64,000 nt of DNA from assembly GCA_015058295.1 (NCBI GenBank), contig SVCP01000003.1, forward strand, positions 1,060 to 65,059, in the 5' to 3' direction. Origin of the DNA: Anaerofustis stercorihominis. GTDB lineage: Bacteria > Bacillota > Clostridia > Eubacteriales > Anaerofustaceae. A program made the translations under genes and the position numbers. Under the pieces are notes generated by a model. That model had not been told where the DNA came from. It ran no database searches and was given only the letters and a program-made list of their open reading frames with translations. Below are positions 39,779 through 48,753 of this stretch, one piece after another; within the stretch, counting starts at the first letter, position 1; every line of letters begins with the position of its first letter.

Positions 39779-40390
39779 TTAAAGGTAATCTTTGAAGAGT
39801 TCCTGAAGTTTTTCTTTCAGTTCGTCAACTGTAATTCCGAATACGATAGTTGCGATGTTTACATTACACTGTCCGTCGCGTGTGTGGTGGAACTGTACTT
39901 CGTCATCTGTGATAGAGAGCATTCCGCCTGTGCCTGCGCTTTCGATGAAAGCTTTGATGTGGCCGATGATGCCGTCTTTGTCGTATACCCAGTTTCCGAG
40001 AACTTCGAATATCTTTGTAAGTTCTTCTCTTACGCCGTCATATGTACCGGGCATCACTATGTCAAGTGAACCGATAACAGCTTCGTCGTGTGTGTACACA
40101 TTCAGATGATGGCCGTGGTCATGGCATCCGCAGTCGCAGTCTTCGCCATGTTCGTGGTGATGGTGATCGTGTCCGCAACCGCATTCACATTCTTCATCAT
40201 CTTCGTGGTGATGATGGTGATCGTGTCCGCAACCACATTCACATTCTTCATCGTCTTCGTGGTGGTGATGGTGATCGTGTCCGCAACCGCAGTCTTCATC
40301 GTGATGGTGATGTTTATGTTCGTGGTGGCATCCGCAACCACATTCTTCGTTTTCTTCGTGATCGTGGATCATTTTGTTTTCTTCGCTCAT
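39779..40390 (-). CDS. His/Cys-rich tandem-repeat metal-binding protein with a conserved-looking C-terminal domain
   Basis: 18-aa tandem unit HDHHHHHEDDEECECGCG; C-terminal ~115 aa non-repetitive domain. Confidence 0.85.
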   Translation of the reverse strand: MSEENKMIHDHEENEECGCGCHHEHKHHHHDEDCGCGHDHHHHHEDDEECECGCGHDHHHHHEDDEECECGCGHDHHHHEHGEDCDCGCHDHGHHLNVYTHDEAVIGSLDIVMPGTYDGVREELTKIFEVLGNWVYDKDGIIGHIKAFIESAGTGGMLSITDDEVQFHHTRDGQCNVNIATIVFGITVDELKEKLQELFKDYL

Positions 40391-40402
40391 GTTTTCTCCT
40401 GT

Positions 40403-41008
40403 TTATTCTTCGCCGAGAACAGCTTTCCATACGGCTGTGTCTACGTCTGTTGTTGTAGTGATCTTGAATATCTTTGCATTTTCGTTGAAGCCTCTTACGG
40501 ATTCTTCCACGAAAGCGAGCATTTCTTCGTCAACGAGGTCAATCTTGTTGATGAGAATTGTCTGTGCGCCTTCAAGCTGGTCTTTGATGAGATTTTTCAT
40601 AGGTATGAGAAGCCTCTTCCAGCGCTTTGCGTCTGTGAGTGCCGCAATCCTTACTTCGAGACCTTCGATCTCTTCGATAGTTTCTTTGATCTTTACAGGA
40701 TATGCAACTCCCGTAGCTTCGATGATGAGCCATTCAGGGTTCATATCTTCTTTTATCTTCAGTACGTTCATAACGACTTCACCGCTCATTGTGCAGCAGG
40801 CGCAACCCTGGAAAAGAGTATCAACTTTGTATCCGCCTGATGCGAGCACTTTATCGTCAACACCGATCTCACCGATCTCATTTTCGAGGATTACTACCTT
40901 GGGATTTGTATCCGTGGGTTTTGCATCCCTTGCAATGTAACGGGCAAGCTGCAGAAGTGAACTTGTTTTTCCTGAGCCGAGAAATCCGCCGAGAATTAAA
41001 ACTTTCAT
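40403..41008 (-). CDS. CobW/HypB/UreG-family GTPase
   Basis: ILGGFLGSGKTSSLLQLAR Walker A, GCACCTMSGE (CxCC motif), INKIDLVDEE. Confidence 0.9.
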   Translation of the reverse strand: MKVLILGGFLGSGKTSSLLQLARYIARDAKPTDTNPKVVILENEIGEIGVDDKVLASGGYKVDTLFQGCACCTMSGEVVMNVLKIKEDMNPEWLIIEATGVAYPVKIKETIEEIEGLEVRIAALTDAKRWKRLLIPMKNLIKDQLEGAQTILINKIDLVDEEMLAFVEESVRGFNENAKIFKITTTTDVDTAVWKAVLGEE

Positions 41009-41146
41009 TTGGTCGCCTTTCTGTTTTATGACATATGTCAAATATTCTGTGTAGATATTATATCAAATCGCAGTGTTGTTTAAAAGTCTATTGCATTAAT
41101 TTTTCTCCTGATTTGATGAAAAATTTGTTCTTATGCGAAAAGACAA

Positions 41147-41172
41147 ACCGGCGGAACAATTCCGCCGGCTGA
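41147..41172 (-). terminator. Terminator after URO-D gene
   Basis: ccggcggaa-caa-ttccgccgg. Confidence 0.75.
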
Positions 41173-41206
41173 TTCCGGGTATATGCCCGGTTATATGATG
41201 TATTAT

Positions 41207-42253
41207 TTATTTGTTGTAGAATGTTCTTCCGTAAGATTCGAGTTCTTCTGTCATCCAGCGTTTTTTGTTTTCTGTGTACGGGTCGCCTTTCGGGCCGTAA
41301 ACGCTTCCCCAGAATACGAATCCGCCGCCTTTAGCGTATGTATCGATAGTTTCACGAACTGCTTCACGAACCATTTCTTCTGTTGCATCCGGCCAGCCTA
41401 CAGGACCTGAAGAATCCCAGCATCCGCAGAGGAAGAGTTTGTTGCCGTATTTTGCCTTGATGCCTTTGAGGTCGTTCATTGTCTGTGCCGGGTTCCAGCC
41501 GATAACGCCGAGGTCGAACCAGTCTTCGATGTGGTCTTCACATCTTCCGCAGTTGTGGATTTCTACGGGGATTCCTCTGTCAAGAGTGCTCTTGAGTTCT
41601 TTTGCATAGAACGGTTTGAGGAGTTCACGGAACATTTCAAGTGACATGAACGGATCGTTTGCTGTAGCTGTATCGTCTGTAAGACCAACGATGTCCGGTT
41701 TGAAGTAGTCGATTGTGTTGTCGATGATTGTTGTGTAATAATCAGACATATATTCGAAGAGTTCTTTTACATATTCCGGCTCTTCGTGCATTGCGCACAT
41801 ACCTTCCGTGAAGCCCATGAGTTCCATGAGGAGCTGGAAGTATCCGAGTCCGCCTACACCTGTGTTGATGATGTATTTTTCTCTGTCGAGTTTAGCTGCT
41901 TCGAGGTCTCTCTGGCATGTGAGTTCCCAGTTTACATCTGAAAGATCCGGAGCTTTTACTACTTCGTGCCATTTTGTAATGTCTTCGAGTTTGAATACGC
42001 CCGGTTTCGGAAGTGCCATACCGCCTGTATCTTCTGTAGAAACGTATTCTACACCCCATTCGTCAACACGGTTTCCTTCCGGTGTCGGCGGATACGGGCT
42101 GAGGGCTGCACTTGAGCCGATTCTCTGTTTTACTGACGGATATTTCTGATACGGATCCTGCGGACCGTTTGCTGATGTGTTTCTCGGTACCCAGAGCGGC
42201 TGTTCCCCGCGCATGATCATAAGGAAATTTTCTCTTTCTGTTACATGTGCCAT
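41207..42253 (-). CDS. URO-D-family protein (probable corrinoid methyltransferase-type)
   Basis: PVEIHNCGRCEDHIEDWFDLGVIGWNPAQTMNDLKGIKAKYGNKLFLCGCWD. Confidence 0.85.
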   Translation of the reverse strand: MAHVTERENFLMIMRGEQPLWVPRNTSANGPQDPYQKYPSVKQRIGSSAALSPYPPTPEGNRVDEWGVEYVSTEDTGGMALPKPGVFKLEDITKWHEVVKAPDLSDVNWELTCQRDLEAAKLDREKYIINTGVGGLGYFQLLMELMGFTEGMCAMHEEPEYVKELFEYMSDYYTTIIDNTIDYFKPDIVGLTDDTATANDPFMSLEMFRELLKPFYAKELKSTLDRGIPVEIHNCGRCEDHIEDWFDLGVIGWNPAQTMNDLKGIKAKYGNKLFLCGCWDSSGPVGWPDATEEMVREAVRETIDTYAKGGGFVFWGSVYGPKGDPYTENKKRWMTEELESYGRTFYNK

Positions 42254-42439
42254 GGTTATTCTCCTTTATAGTATTTAAATATATTAACCAATTACATTAT
42301 ATAACAATGCCGCGCACAAAGAAACAGTCGCACAATACAAAAAAGAACAGATAATCTGCTTTATTTTTTGTCTGATGAGGATATATTGTTATTATAATTT
42401 AATGTATGCACATATCAATCTCAGTACAGAATATATATT

Positions 42440-43318
42440 ATGGATAAAAAGAATAAGATATTTATAACAGCTTCTGCCATGTGCCTTATAGGAGGGCTTC
42501 AGTTCAGTATATTAAAGATAGCTCTTTCATATTTTGACAGCGAGATAATGTTTTTATGGGCGAGATTTCTTTTTGCTTTTATCGCAGCATTTATTTTTGC
42601 AAGAATAAAAAAACTCGCTCTTCCCAAAGATAAAGCTGTAATATTTTTATCTTTAGTTCATCCTCTCTGTGCATTTTATTTTCAGAGTATCGGCGCGGCA
42701 AAGAGTGATGTGATGGTGATTTCCGTGGTTACAGCGTTGTTTCCTGCTGTGGCATCATTATTCGCATTTATTTCGGGAGAAGAAACTCTCAGCGTGAAAG
42801 GCTGGTTCAGCATTACGGGAATAGTCATCGGAGGACTCATATGTGCGTTTTTCGGTAAGCCGGGAGGGAGTTTTTTCGGTACAGGTGTATTGTATCTGTT
42901 CATATCCATAATACTCAGAGGGGTGTATTATGTCCTTGTGCATAAGATGTCCGTAAACCGTTCGTGTTATGAGATAAGCTATGCACAGATAACATATTCG
43001 TTTATCGGTTACAGCCTCATTGCCGTTATCTTCGGGGAATTTGATCTGTCGTTTGTAAGATATATGCCGCTGAGTGGCTGGGCGGCTTTACTGTATATGG
43101 GGGTTATATCAACGACCGCATCGTATATTCTGAACAACTATCTGCTGTCCTCCCTTCGCGTATCTGTGAGTGGTGCCCTTGCGGCAGTTACCTTCATAAT
43201 CAATCTGTTTGCGGCATCGTTCATAAACGGTGAAGAACTGAATCTGTGGATATATGCGGGAAGTGCAGTTGTCATAGTCTGCATAATCATTCTTACAAGA
43301 GAAAGACGGAAAAATTAG
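42440..43318 (+). CDS. EamA/DMT-family transporter
   Basis: Ten hydrophobic segments; SFIGYSLIAVIFGE, YMGVISTTASYILNNYLL. Confidence 0.85.
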   Translation: MDKKNKIFITASAMCLIGGLQFSILKIALSYFDSEIMFLWARFLFAFIAAFIFARIKKLALPKDKAVIFLSLVHPLCAFYFQSIGAAKSDVMVISVVTALFPAVASLFAFISGEETLSVKGWFSITGIVIGGLICAFFGKPGGSFFGTGVLYLFISIILRGVYYVLVHKMSVNRSCYEISYAQITYSFIGYSLIAVIFGEFDLSFVRYMPLSGWAALLYMGVISTTASYILNNYLLSSLRVSVSGALAAVTFIINLFAASFINGEELNLWIYAGSAVVIVCIIILTRERRKN

Positions 43319-43427
43319 TTTCAATGTATCCCCGTAAAGATATATAACATTAAGATTTGATTAGATTTGTTGTGTTTTTATGAAGGCAATGCTATACTGA
43401 AAATGAAATAATATTTCGGAGGCAGAT

Positions 43428-43628
43428 ATGGCAAAAAACAAAAATAAAAGATTCGACGTGAATAATGTTGATAATTCAATAAGCAGCGGAAATGTGAAGA
43501 TAATTGTTGACAGGCAGACCGGCGTGAATTATCTGTATTATTCAGCAGGATACAGTGGCGGGCTTACTCCGCTTCTTGATTCGGACGGGAAGGTTATCGT
43601 AACACCTGTCTACAGCTCGGAGGAATAA
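43428..43628 (+). CDS. DUF6440-like small protein
   Basis: VKIIVDRQTGVNYLYYSAGYSGGLTPLLDSDGKVIV. Confidence 0.8.
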   Translation: MAKNKNKRFDVNNVDNSISSGNVKIIVDRQTGVNYLYYSAGYSGGLTPLLDSDGKVIVTPVYSSEE

Positions 43629-44054
43629 ATGGACGAAAATTATAAAAAGTCCTATAAGGGATTTGTTCTCTGGCTGGTTTTATTTTTTGCTGTGCATATA
43701 TTCGGTGCAGAGCCTCTTATCAGTATGGTGGAGGAGAACTATTCCGTATATGCTTCACTGAGTCTGACTCTTATATTTCTCGATATTCTCACATATGTCA
43801 TATATAAGACGGAATACATATACTGGTACAATGGAATGAGCTATGATACCGCAAGGAAAGCTTCTTCCGGAGCAAGAAAAGAATATGCTCACAGGCATCT
43901 GATAAAATTTGTGTATGCGAGCATAATGTGGCTGTTTTACGGAATACTGAAAAGCCTCACGGGAATAAAGCTGTGGGTGGATGTACTCGTTTTCTGTGCA
44001 CTTATTATCGGAGCGGCGCTGAGCACCATTACGGTCAGGCTGGAAGATAATTGA
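43629..44054 (+). CDS. Hypothetical membrane protein
   Basis: Adjacent to DUF6440-like gene with RBS; about four TM segments. Confidence 0.65.
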   Translation: MDENYKKSYKGFVLWLVLFFAVHIFGAEPLISMVEENYSVYASLSLTLIFLDILTYVIYKTEYIYWYNGMSYDTARKASSGARKEYAHRHLIKFVYASIMWLFYGILKSLTGIKLWVDVLVFCALIIGAALSTITVRLEDN

Positions 44055-44066
44055 AAGAATTTACTA

Positions 44067-44457
44067 CCAAAAAAGCCCCGAATGGCTTCAGCTTGTCGAA
44101 AAGCCCAAACCGGTAAATTTCAGGGATAGAAATTTACCTTGCTGTGTTAATTTTTTTAAGTGAAAGGCTCATTTACATGTAGTAAACCACGCGCGTCGAA
44201 ACATCTTTGATTTGCCTCGAAAGTACCTGAAGGCACTTTCTCATTGCATAAAGATGTTTCTCCTTGTCTCGCCAAAATAGGATTTTGGCGAGAGTGGGAA
44301 AGTAACTGCAGATTGTGCGGAGTTTTTAAATTTTTGTTGTGGGTAATGATATCAAAAGCCGCCTGCCTTTGGACTTTTCGAACAAGCTGTGATTTAAGAA
44401 AGACCATCGAAAGGTTTTTCGATGGTCTGAAGCCCCGAAGGGCTTTTTTTAGTATCT
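44067..44457. repeat. MITE-like composite element, copy 2, flanked by duplicated terminator
   Basis: aaaaaagccccgaatggctt | cagcttgtcgaaaag...ggacttttcgaacaagctg...accatcgaaaggtttttcgatggt | gaagccccgaagggcttttttt. Confidence 0.65.
44191..44294. repeat. Structured element homologous to 2457-2555, nested in the composite
   Basis: cgtcgaaacatcttt...aaagatgtttctcc + ctcgccaaaataggattttggcgag. Confidence 0.75.
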
Positions 44458-44502
44458 GTTTGACGAATTGCCGGAGTTGTTTTTGTCAGAATTCTGATTA
44501 TT

Positions 44503-44706
44503 TTAATTCTTTTTGTTTGAGTTTTTGTTACTGGAGTTCTGATTGTCAGAATTCTGATTATTGGAATTATTATAATTGTTTGAGTTTCTGTTAGAATTAT
44601 CAGAATTATTTGAGTTATCAGAGTTGTTTTTGTTACAGTTCTGATTATTATCAGAAACCTTAATGATTCTTGAGTTTTCTTTTTTGTTTTTAGTGTTATT
44701 GTTCAT
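44503..44706 (-). CDS. Asn/Ser-rich low-complexity microprotein (67 aa)
   Basis: MNNNTKNKKENSRIIKVSDNNQNCNKNNSDNSNNSDNSNRNSNNYNNSNNQNSDNQNSSNKNSNKKN; RBS gaggtgattaat before ATG. Confidence 0.55.
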   Translation of the reverse strand: MNNNTKNKKENSRIIKVSDNNQNCNKNNSDNSNNSDNSNRNSNNYNNSNNQNSDNQNSSNKNSNKKN

Positions 44707-44850
44707 ATTAATCACCTCGCAGTTATATTCTTTGCCGGGAGTATAAAAATATACCAAAGAAAAAAGTAAATTCTGCGGCAAAGTTGCGAAATGCAGCTGT
44801 TTATGATATTATTGTTACAATACCATTACATTGATACAAACGGAGGTAAC

Positions 44851-46101
44851 ATGAACCGTAAATTTCATACACAAAAAAGAACCCAGTTACTGGAAAAATT
44901 GCCGGAAGGCAGTATGGCGCTCATTCCGTCGGGAATGGTAGTGAATTATTCCCTTGACGGAGATTATCCTTTTGAAGTAAACAGGGATTTCTATTATTTC
45001 ACAGGAATTGATTATCAGGATATGAAGCTTGTGCTTCTTAAATACAATTCTCTCACAAGAAGTGTCCTTGCAATTCCGAGAGTAGACCCCACACAGGAAA
45101 AATGGACAGGAAAGATGTTCACGCAGAAGGAATGTTCATTCATCAGCGGCATCGATGAAGTTATATTCCTCGATGAACTTGATGATATGCTGTATTCTCT
45201 TATTTATAACCAGAAGATAAAAACAGCATATATGATTCTTGAGTATGTGAAGGAAGGAAAACCTGACACACTCTGCAACCACATCGCTCATGATTTTATG
45301 AGAAGATATCCTCTCGTTGAAGTAAAGAATCTTACGCCGCTTACAATGCCGCTTCGTATGGTGAAAAGTGCGGAAGAGATCGAAGCTACGAAGTATGCTG
45401 TAAAAGTGTGCGCGGATGCATTTGAACATATGATGAAAAATACTCTGCCCGGCATGAAGGAATGGGAAAATCAGGCAAACTTCGAGTATGTGGTTAAGAA
45501 AAACGGAGGCAAAGTGGCGTTCAATTCCATAGTTGCATCGGGTATGAACGCAACCACACTCCATTATGTTGCAAATGACTGCGAAATGAAGGACTCAGAC
45601 ATGGTCCTTATGGACTGCGGGGCCAATGTTGATCATTATATTGCAGATGTAACGAGAACCATTCCTGTAAACGGCGTGTTCACAGACAGGCAGAAAGAAA
45701 TATACAATATCGTTCTTTCCGCAAACGAATATATAATCAGCATAGCAAAGCCCGGCCTTTCCACTGCGGAACTTAACCGCAAACTCATTGAGTTCTACGC
45801 ACAGAAGCTCAAAGCTGCAGGCCTTATCGAAGAAGACAATGAAGTCAGCGAATATTATTACCACGGAGTATCTCACTCCATCGGTCTGAACGTACACGAT
45901 ATTTATGACAAAGACATTCCGCTTCAGCCGGGTATGATAATAAGCGTTGAACCGGGACTTTATTTCGCAAAATACGGTATCGGTATCAGAATCGAAGACG
46001 ATGTTCTCATTACGGAAAGCGGATGCGAAGTTCTTACTTCCGCAATCCCCAAGACCGTGGAAGATATAGAAGAATTAATGGCAAATAAGGAGATTGACTG
46101 A
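44851..46101 (+). CDS. pepP: Xaa-Pro aminopeptidase (M24)
   Basis: MDCGANVDHYIADVTRTIPV, YYHGVSHSIGLNVHD, SVEPGLYFAKYGIGIRIED. Confidence 0.93.
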   Translation: MNRKFHTQKRTQLLEKLPEGSMALIPSGMVVNYSLDGDYPFEVNRDFYYFTGIDYQDMKLVLLKYNSLTRSVLAIPRVDPTQEKWTGKMFTQKECSFISGIDEVIFLDELDDMLYSLIYNQKIKTAYMILEYVKEGKPDTLCNHIAHDFMRRYPLVEVKNLTPLTMPLRMVKSAEEIEATKYAVKVCADAFEHMMKNTLPGMKEWENQANFEYVVKKNGGKVAFNSIVASGMNATTLHYVANDCEMKDSDMVLMDCGANVDHYIADVTRTIPVNGVFTDRQKEIYNIVLSANEYIISIAKPGLSTAELNRKLIEFYAQKLKAAGLIEEDNEVSEYYYHGVSHSIGLNVHDIYDKDIPLQPGMIISVEPGLYFAKYGIGIRIEDDVLITESGCEVLTSAIPKTVEDIEELMANKEID

Positions 46102-47483
46102 TGGCTAATCTTAAATACGAAAAGACAAGTGCCTGGACAGGCAAGCAGGAAGCTATCCTTTCATACAGCGAAGGATACAAAAATTATCTTGACAGCGGCA
46201 AGACAGAAAGAGAATGTTGCGTAAGTACTGTTGAAATGGCAGTGAAAGCAGGTTTTGTTGACCTTAACGAAAAGATCAGCAAAAACGAAGCAGTAAAACC
46301 CGGCGACAAGATTTATTACACATACCATGAAAAGGCAGTGGTATTATATGTCATCGGTACAGAGCCAATCGAAAAAGGCCTCAACGTGACAGCTGCACAC
46401 ATCGACTCCCCGAGACTCGACCTGAAGGCTGTACCTCTTTATGAAGACGGCGGTCTTGCACTTATGAAAACGCATTATTACGGCGGCATCAAGAAATATC
46501 AGTGGGGTGCAGTTCCTCTTTCTCTCCACGGTGTAATTTATACAACAGACAATAAAAAACTTACGGTAAACATCGGCGAAAAAGAAGATGATCCTGTATT
46601 CTTCATTTCTGATCTTCTTGTGCACCTTGCAGGCGATCAGCTTGCAAAACCAGCATCAAAGGTAATCACAGGCGAACAGCTCAATGTTATCTGCGGAAAT
46701 ATTCCTCTCGAAGATGAAGAATCGCAGAAAGTAAAGATGAATGTACTCAACATTCTCTTTGATACATACGGAATCGACGAAACAAGCTTCCTTTCAGCAG
46801 AGATCGAAGTTGTGCCTGCAGGAAAGGCAAGGGACGTAGGATTCGACAGAAGCCTTATCGCTTCTTATGCGCACGACGACAGAGTATGTGCTTATCCTGC
46901 AGTAACAGCACTTTTCGAAACAGAAAATCCCGCAAGAACATGCGTATGCATTCTTGCTGACAAAGAAGAGATCGGAAGCGTCGGCACAACAGGTCTCAAG
47001 AGCAGATACTTTGAAAACTCACTTGCTGAGATCATCAACCTCATGGGTGAATACTCTGAGCTGACACTCAGAAGAACTCTTGCAAACTCCTACGTTCTCT
47101 CTATGGACGTTTGCTGCGGATATGACCCGAGCTTTGCGGAAGCATTCGAAAAGAACAATACAGCTCTCATCGGTTCAGGCGCTATCCTTACAAAGTTCAC
47201 AGGCTCCCGTGGAAAATCAGGTTCCAACGACGCTCACAGCGAATATATGCACAAACTCGTAAGACTCTTCACAGACAACGATGTTGCATATCAGACAGGT
47301 GAGCTTGGCAGAGTTGACCAGGGTGGCGGAGGAACCGTTGCACTTATCCTCGCTGAATACGGTGCACACACAGTTGACTATGGTGTAGGCGTACTTGCGA
47401 TGCACGCACCGTATGAGCTTATAAGCAAGGCGGATTTGTATTCCTGTTACGAAGGCGCAAAAGCCTTCTACGGGCTTGTCTAA
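46101..47483 (+). CDS. M18-family aminopeptidase
   Basis: NVTAAHIDSPRLDLKAVPLYED, ADKEEIGSVGTTG, SMDVCCGYDPSF. Confidence 0.93.
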   Translation: MANLKYEKTSAWTGKQEAILSYSEGYKNYLDSGKTERECCVSTVEMAVKAGFVDLNEKISKNEAVKPGDKIYYTYHEKAVVLYVIGTEPIEKGLNVTAAHIDSPRLDLKAVPLYEDGGLALMKTHYYGGIKKYQWGAVPLSLHGVIYTTDNKKLTVNIGEKEDDPVFFISDLLVHLAGDQLAKPASKVITGEQLNVICGNIPLEDEESQKVKMNVLNILFDTYGIDETSFLSAEIEVVPAGKARDVGFDRSLIASYAHDDRVCAYPAVTALFETENPARTCVCILADKEEIGSVGTTGLKSRYFENSLAEIINLMGEYSELTLRRTLANSYVLSMDVCCGYDPSFAEAFEKNNTALIGSGAILTKFTGSRGKSGSNDAHSEYMHKLVRLFTDNDVAYQTGELGRVDQGGGGTVALILAEYGAHTVDYGVGVLAMHAPYELISKADLYSCYEGAKAFYGLV

Positions 47484-47720
47484 ATTCCCGTATGCGTCGT
47501 TGTTTGCATCGCAGCTGTCGCTCATTTACTGCAAGTAAACCACGCTCCATCTGCTCGCAAGCCGCCTAGCCTACGAAAATTTATACTTCGCCCATTTTAT
47601 GGTATGCTCGTCTGAATCGCCATATACGGGATTGTTTTTGTGCCGTCGGCGGTTACGTACTGTTATGTACGCGCCCTTCGCGCTGCAAAATCCGCACCCG
47701 TCTATGCCAATTTATACTTC
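47473..47720. repeat. Cluster of post-stop dispersed repeats
   Basis: gcttgtctaaattcccgtatgc at 47474 and tgctcgtctgaatcgccatatacgggattg at 47604; also gctcatttactgcaagtaaaccacgc. Confidence 0.7.
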
Positions 47721-47946
47721 GCATACAGTGGTGTAAGACATTGAAATAGCCATCCGGAAGGGTGGCTTTTTTCAATGTTTTCCGGCGTATATTTGCGGTA
47801 ATTATGAATTATAATGAGTGCATATTTTATTCTTTGTGGGAAAATGAAAATAAATATGCAAAAATGTGCTTAAAACACGGTACTTTGTAAATAATTATGC
47901 TATAATATGAGATACTGGATTTTATAAATATACTGAGAGGTATTAT

Positions 47947-48753
47947 ATGTTTGCTTTTCTGGGGATGCCGGATCCCATAGCATTTGAAATATTCGGGTTT
48001 GAAGTAAGGTGGTATGCACTTGTGATCACCATAGGTGTGCTTCTGGGTCTTACGCTTGTTCTCAAAAGATCGGAAAAATATGGCATAAAGGAAGATCATA
48101 TATATGATATATTCATTGTTGCGGTTCCTCTTGCAATAATCGGTGCAAGGGCATATTATGTGTTCTTTGAATGGGATTATTATTCCCTTCATCCTGAAAA
48201 GATAATTCAGGTATGGAAAGGCGGCCTTGCTATTCACGGAGGGATATTCTTCGGAATGCTCGCAGTATGGCTTGTATGCAGATACCGTAAGATAAGCTTT
48301 TTGAAGACTCTCGACCTTCTTGCTCCAAGCCTTATCTTGGGGCAGGCTATCGGAAGATGGGGAAACTATTTCAATATGGAAGCATACGGAACGGAAACGA
48401 CCCTTCCGTGGGCGATTACGGTTTATGAAGCAGGCAAAGGATATATAAATGTACATCCCACGTTCCTTTATGAATCGCTGTGGAACATCGGTGTATTCCT
48501 TATTCTTATGTTTGTTATCGAAAGAAAAAAGAAGTTCGACGGGCAGACAGCCTGCACGTATTTCATTTTGTATTCACTGGGAAGATTCTTCATTGAAGGT
48601 CTGAGAACAGACAGCCTTTATATAATGGGGCTCAGAACAGCTCAGCTTGTAAGTCTCGGGCTTATCGCGGTGGGAATACTCGGATATATTATTCTCGGAA
48701 AGAAAAATAAGACCAATACGGAGGCGCACAGTGGCGAAGAAAGTCAGACTTGA
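47947..48753 (+). CDS. lgt: Prolipoprotein diacylglyceryl transferase
   Basis: GLAIHGGIFFGML, GQAIGRWGNYFNMEAYG, HPTFLYESLWN. Confidence 0.95.
   Translation: MFAFLGMPDPIAFEIFGFEVRWYALVITIGVLLGLTLVLKRSEKYGIKEDHIYDIFIVAVPLAIIGARAYYVFFEWDYYSLHPEKIIQVWKGGLAIHGGIFFGMLAVWLVCRYRKISFLKTLDLLAPSLILGQAIGRWGNYFNMEAYGTETTLPWAITVYEAGKGYINVHPTFLYESLWNIGVFLILMFVIERKKKFDGQTACTYFILYSLGRFFIEGLRTDSLYIMGLRTAQLVSLGLIAVGILGYIILGKKNKTNTEAHSGEESQT

Noticed and set aside
40145-40310. Possible CRISPR or tandem-repeat array
   Set aside because: Repeats are in frame, contiguous, without unique spacers, and encode the His/Cys unit.
40088-40940. Long plus-strand ORFs (250, 122, 188 aa) opposite the His-rich and CobW genes
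   Set aside because: Antisense to well-supported genes; the reading frames stay open because of the 54-bp His/Asp/Glu codon repeats. Composition (Val/Phe or His/Arg monotony) is not protein-like.
47827-48456. Minus-strand 209-aa ORF
   Set aside because: Antisense to lgt; composition typical of a shadow ORF.
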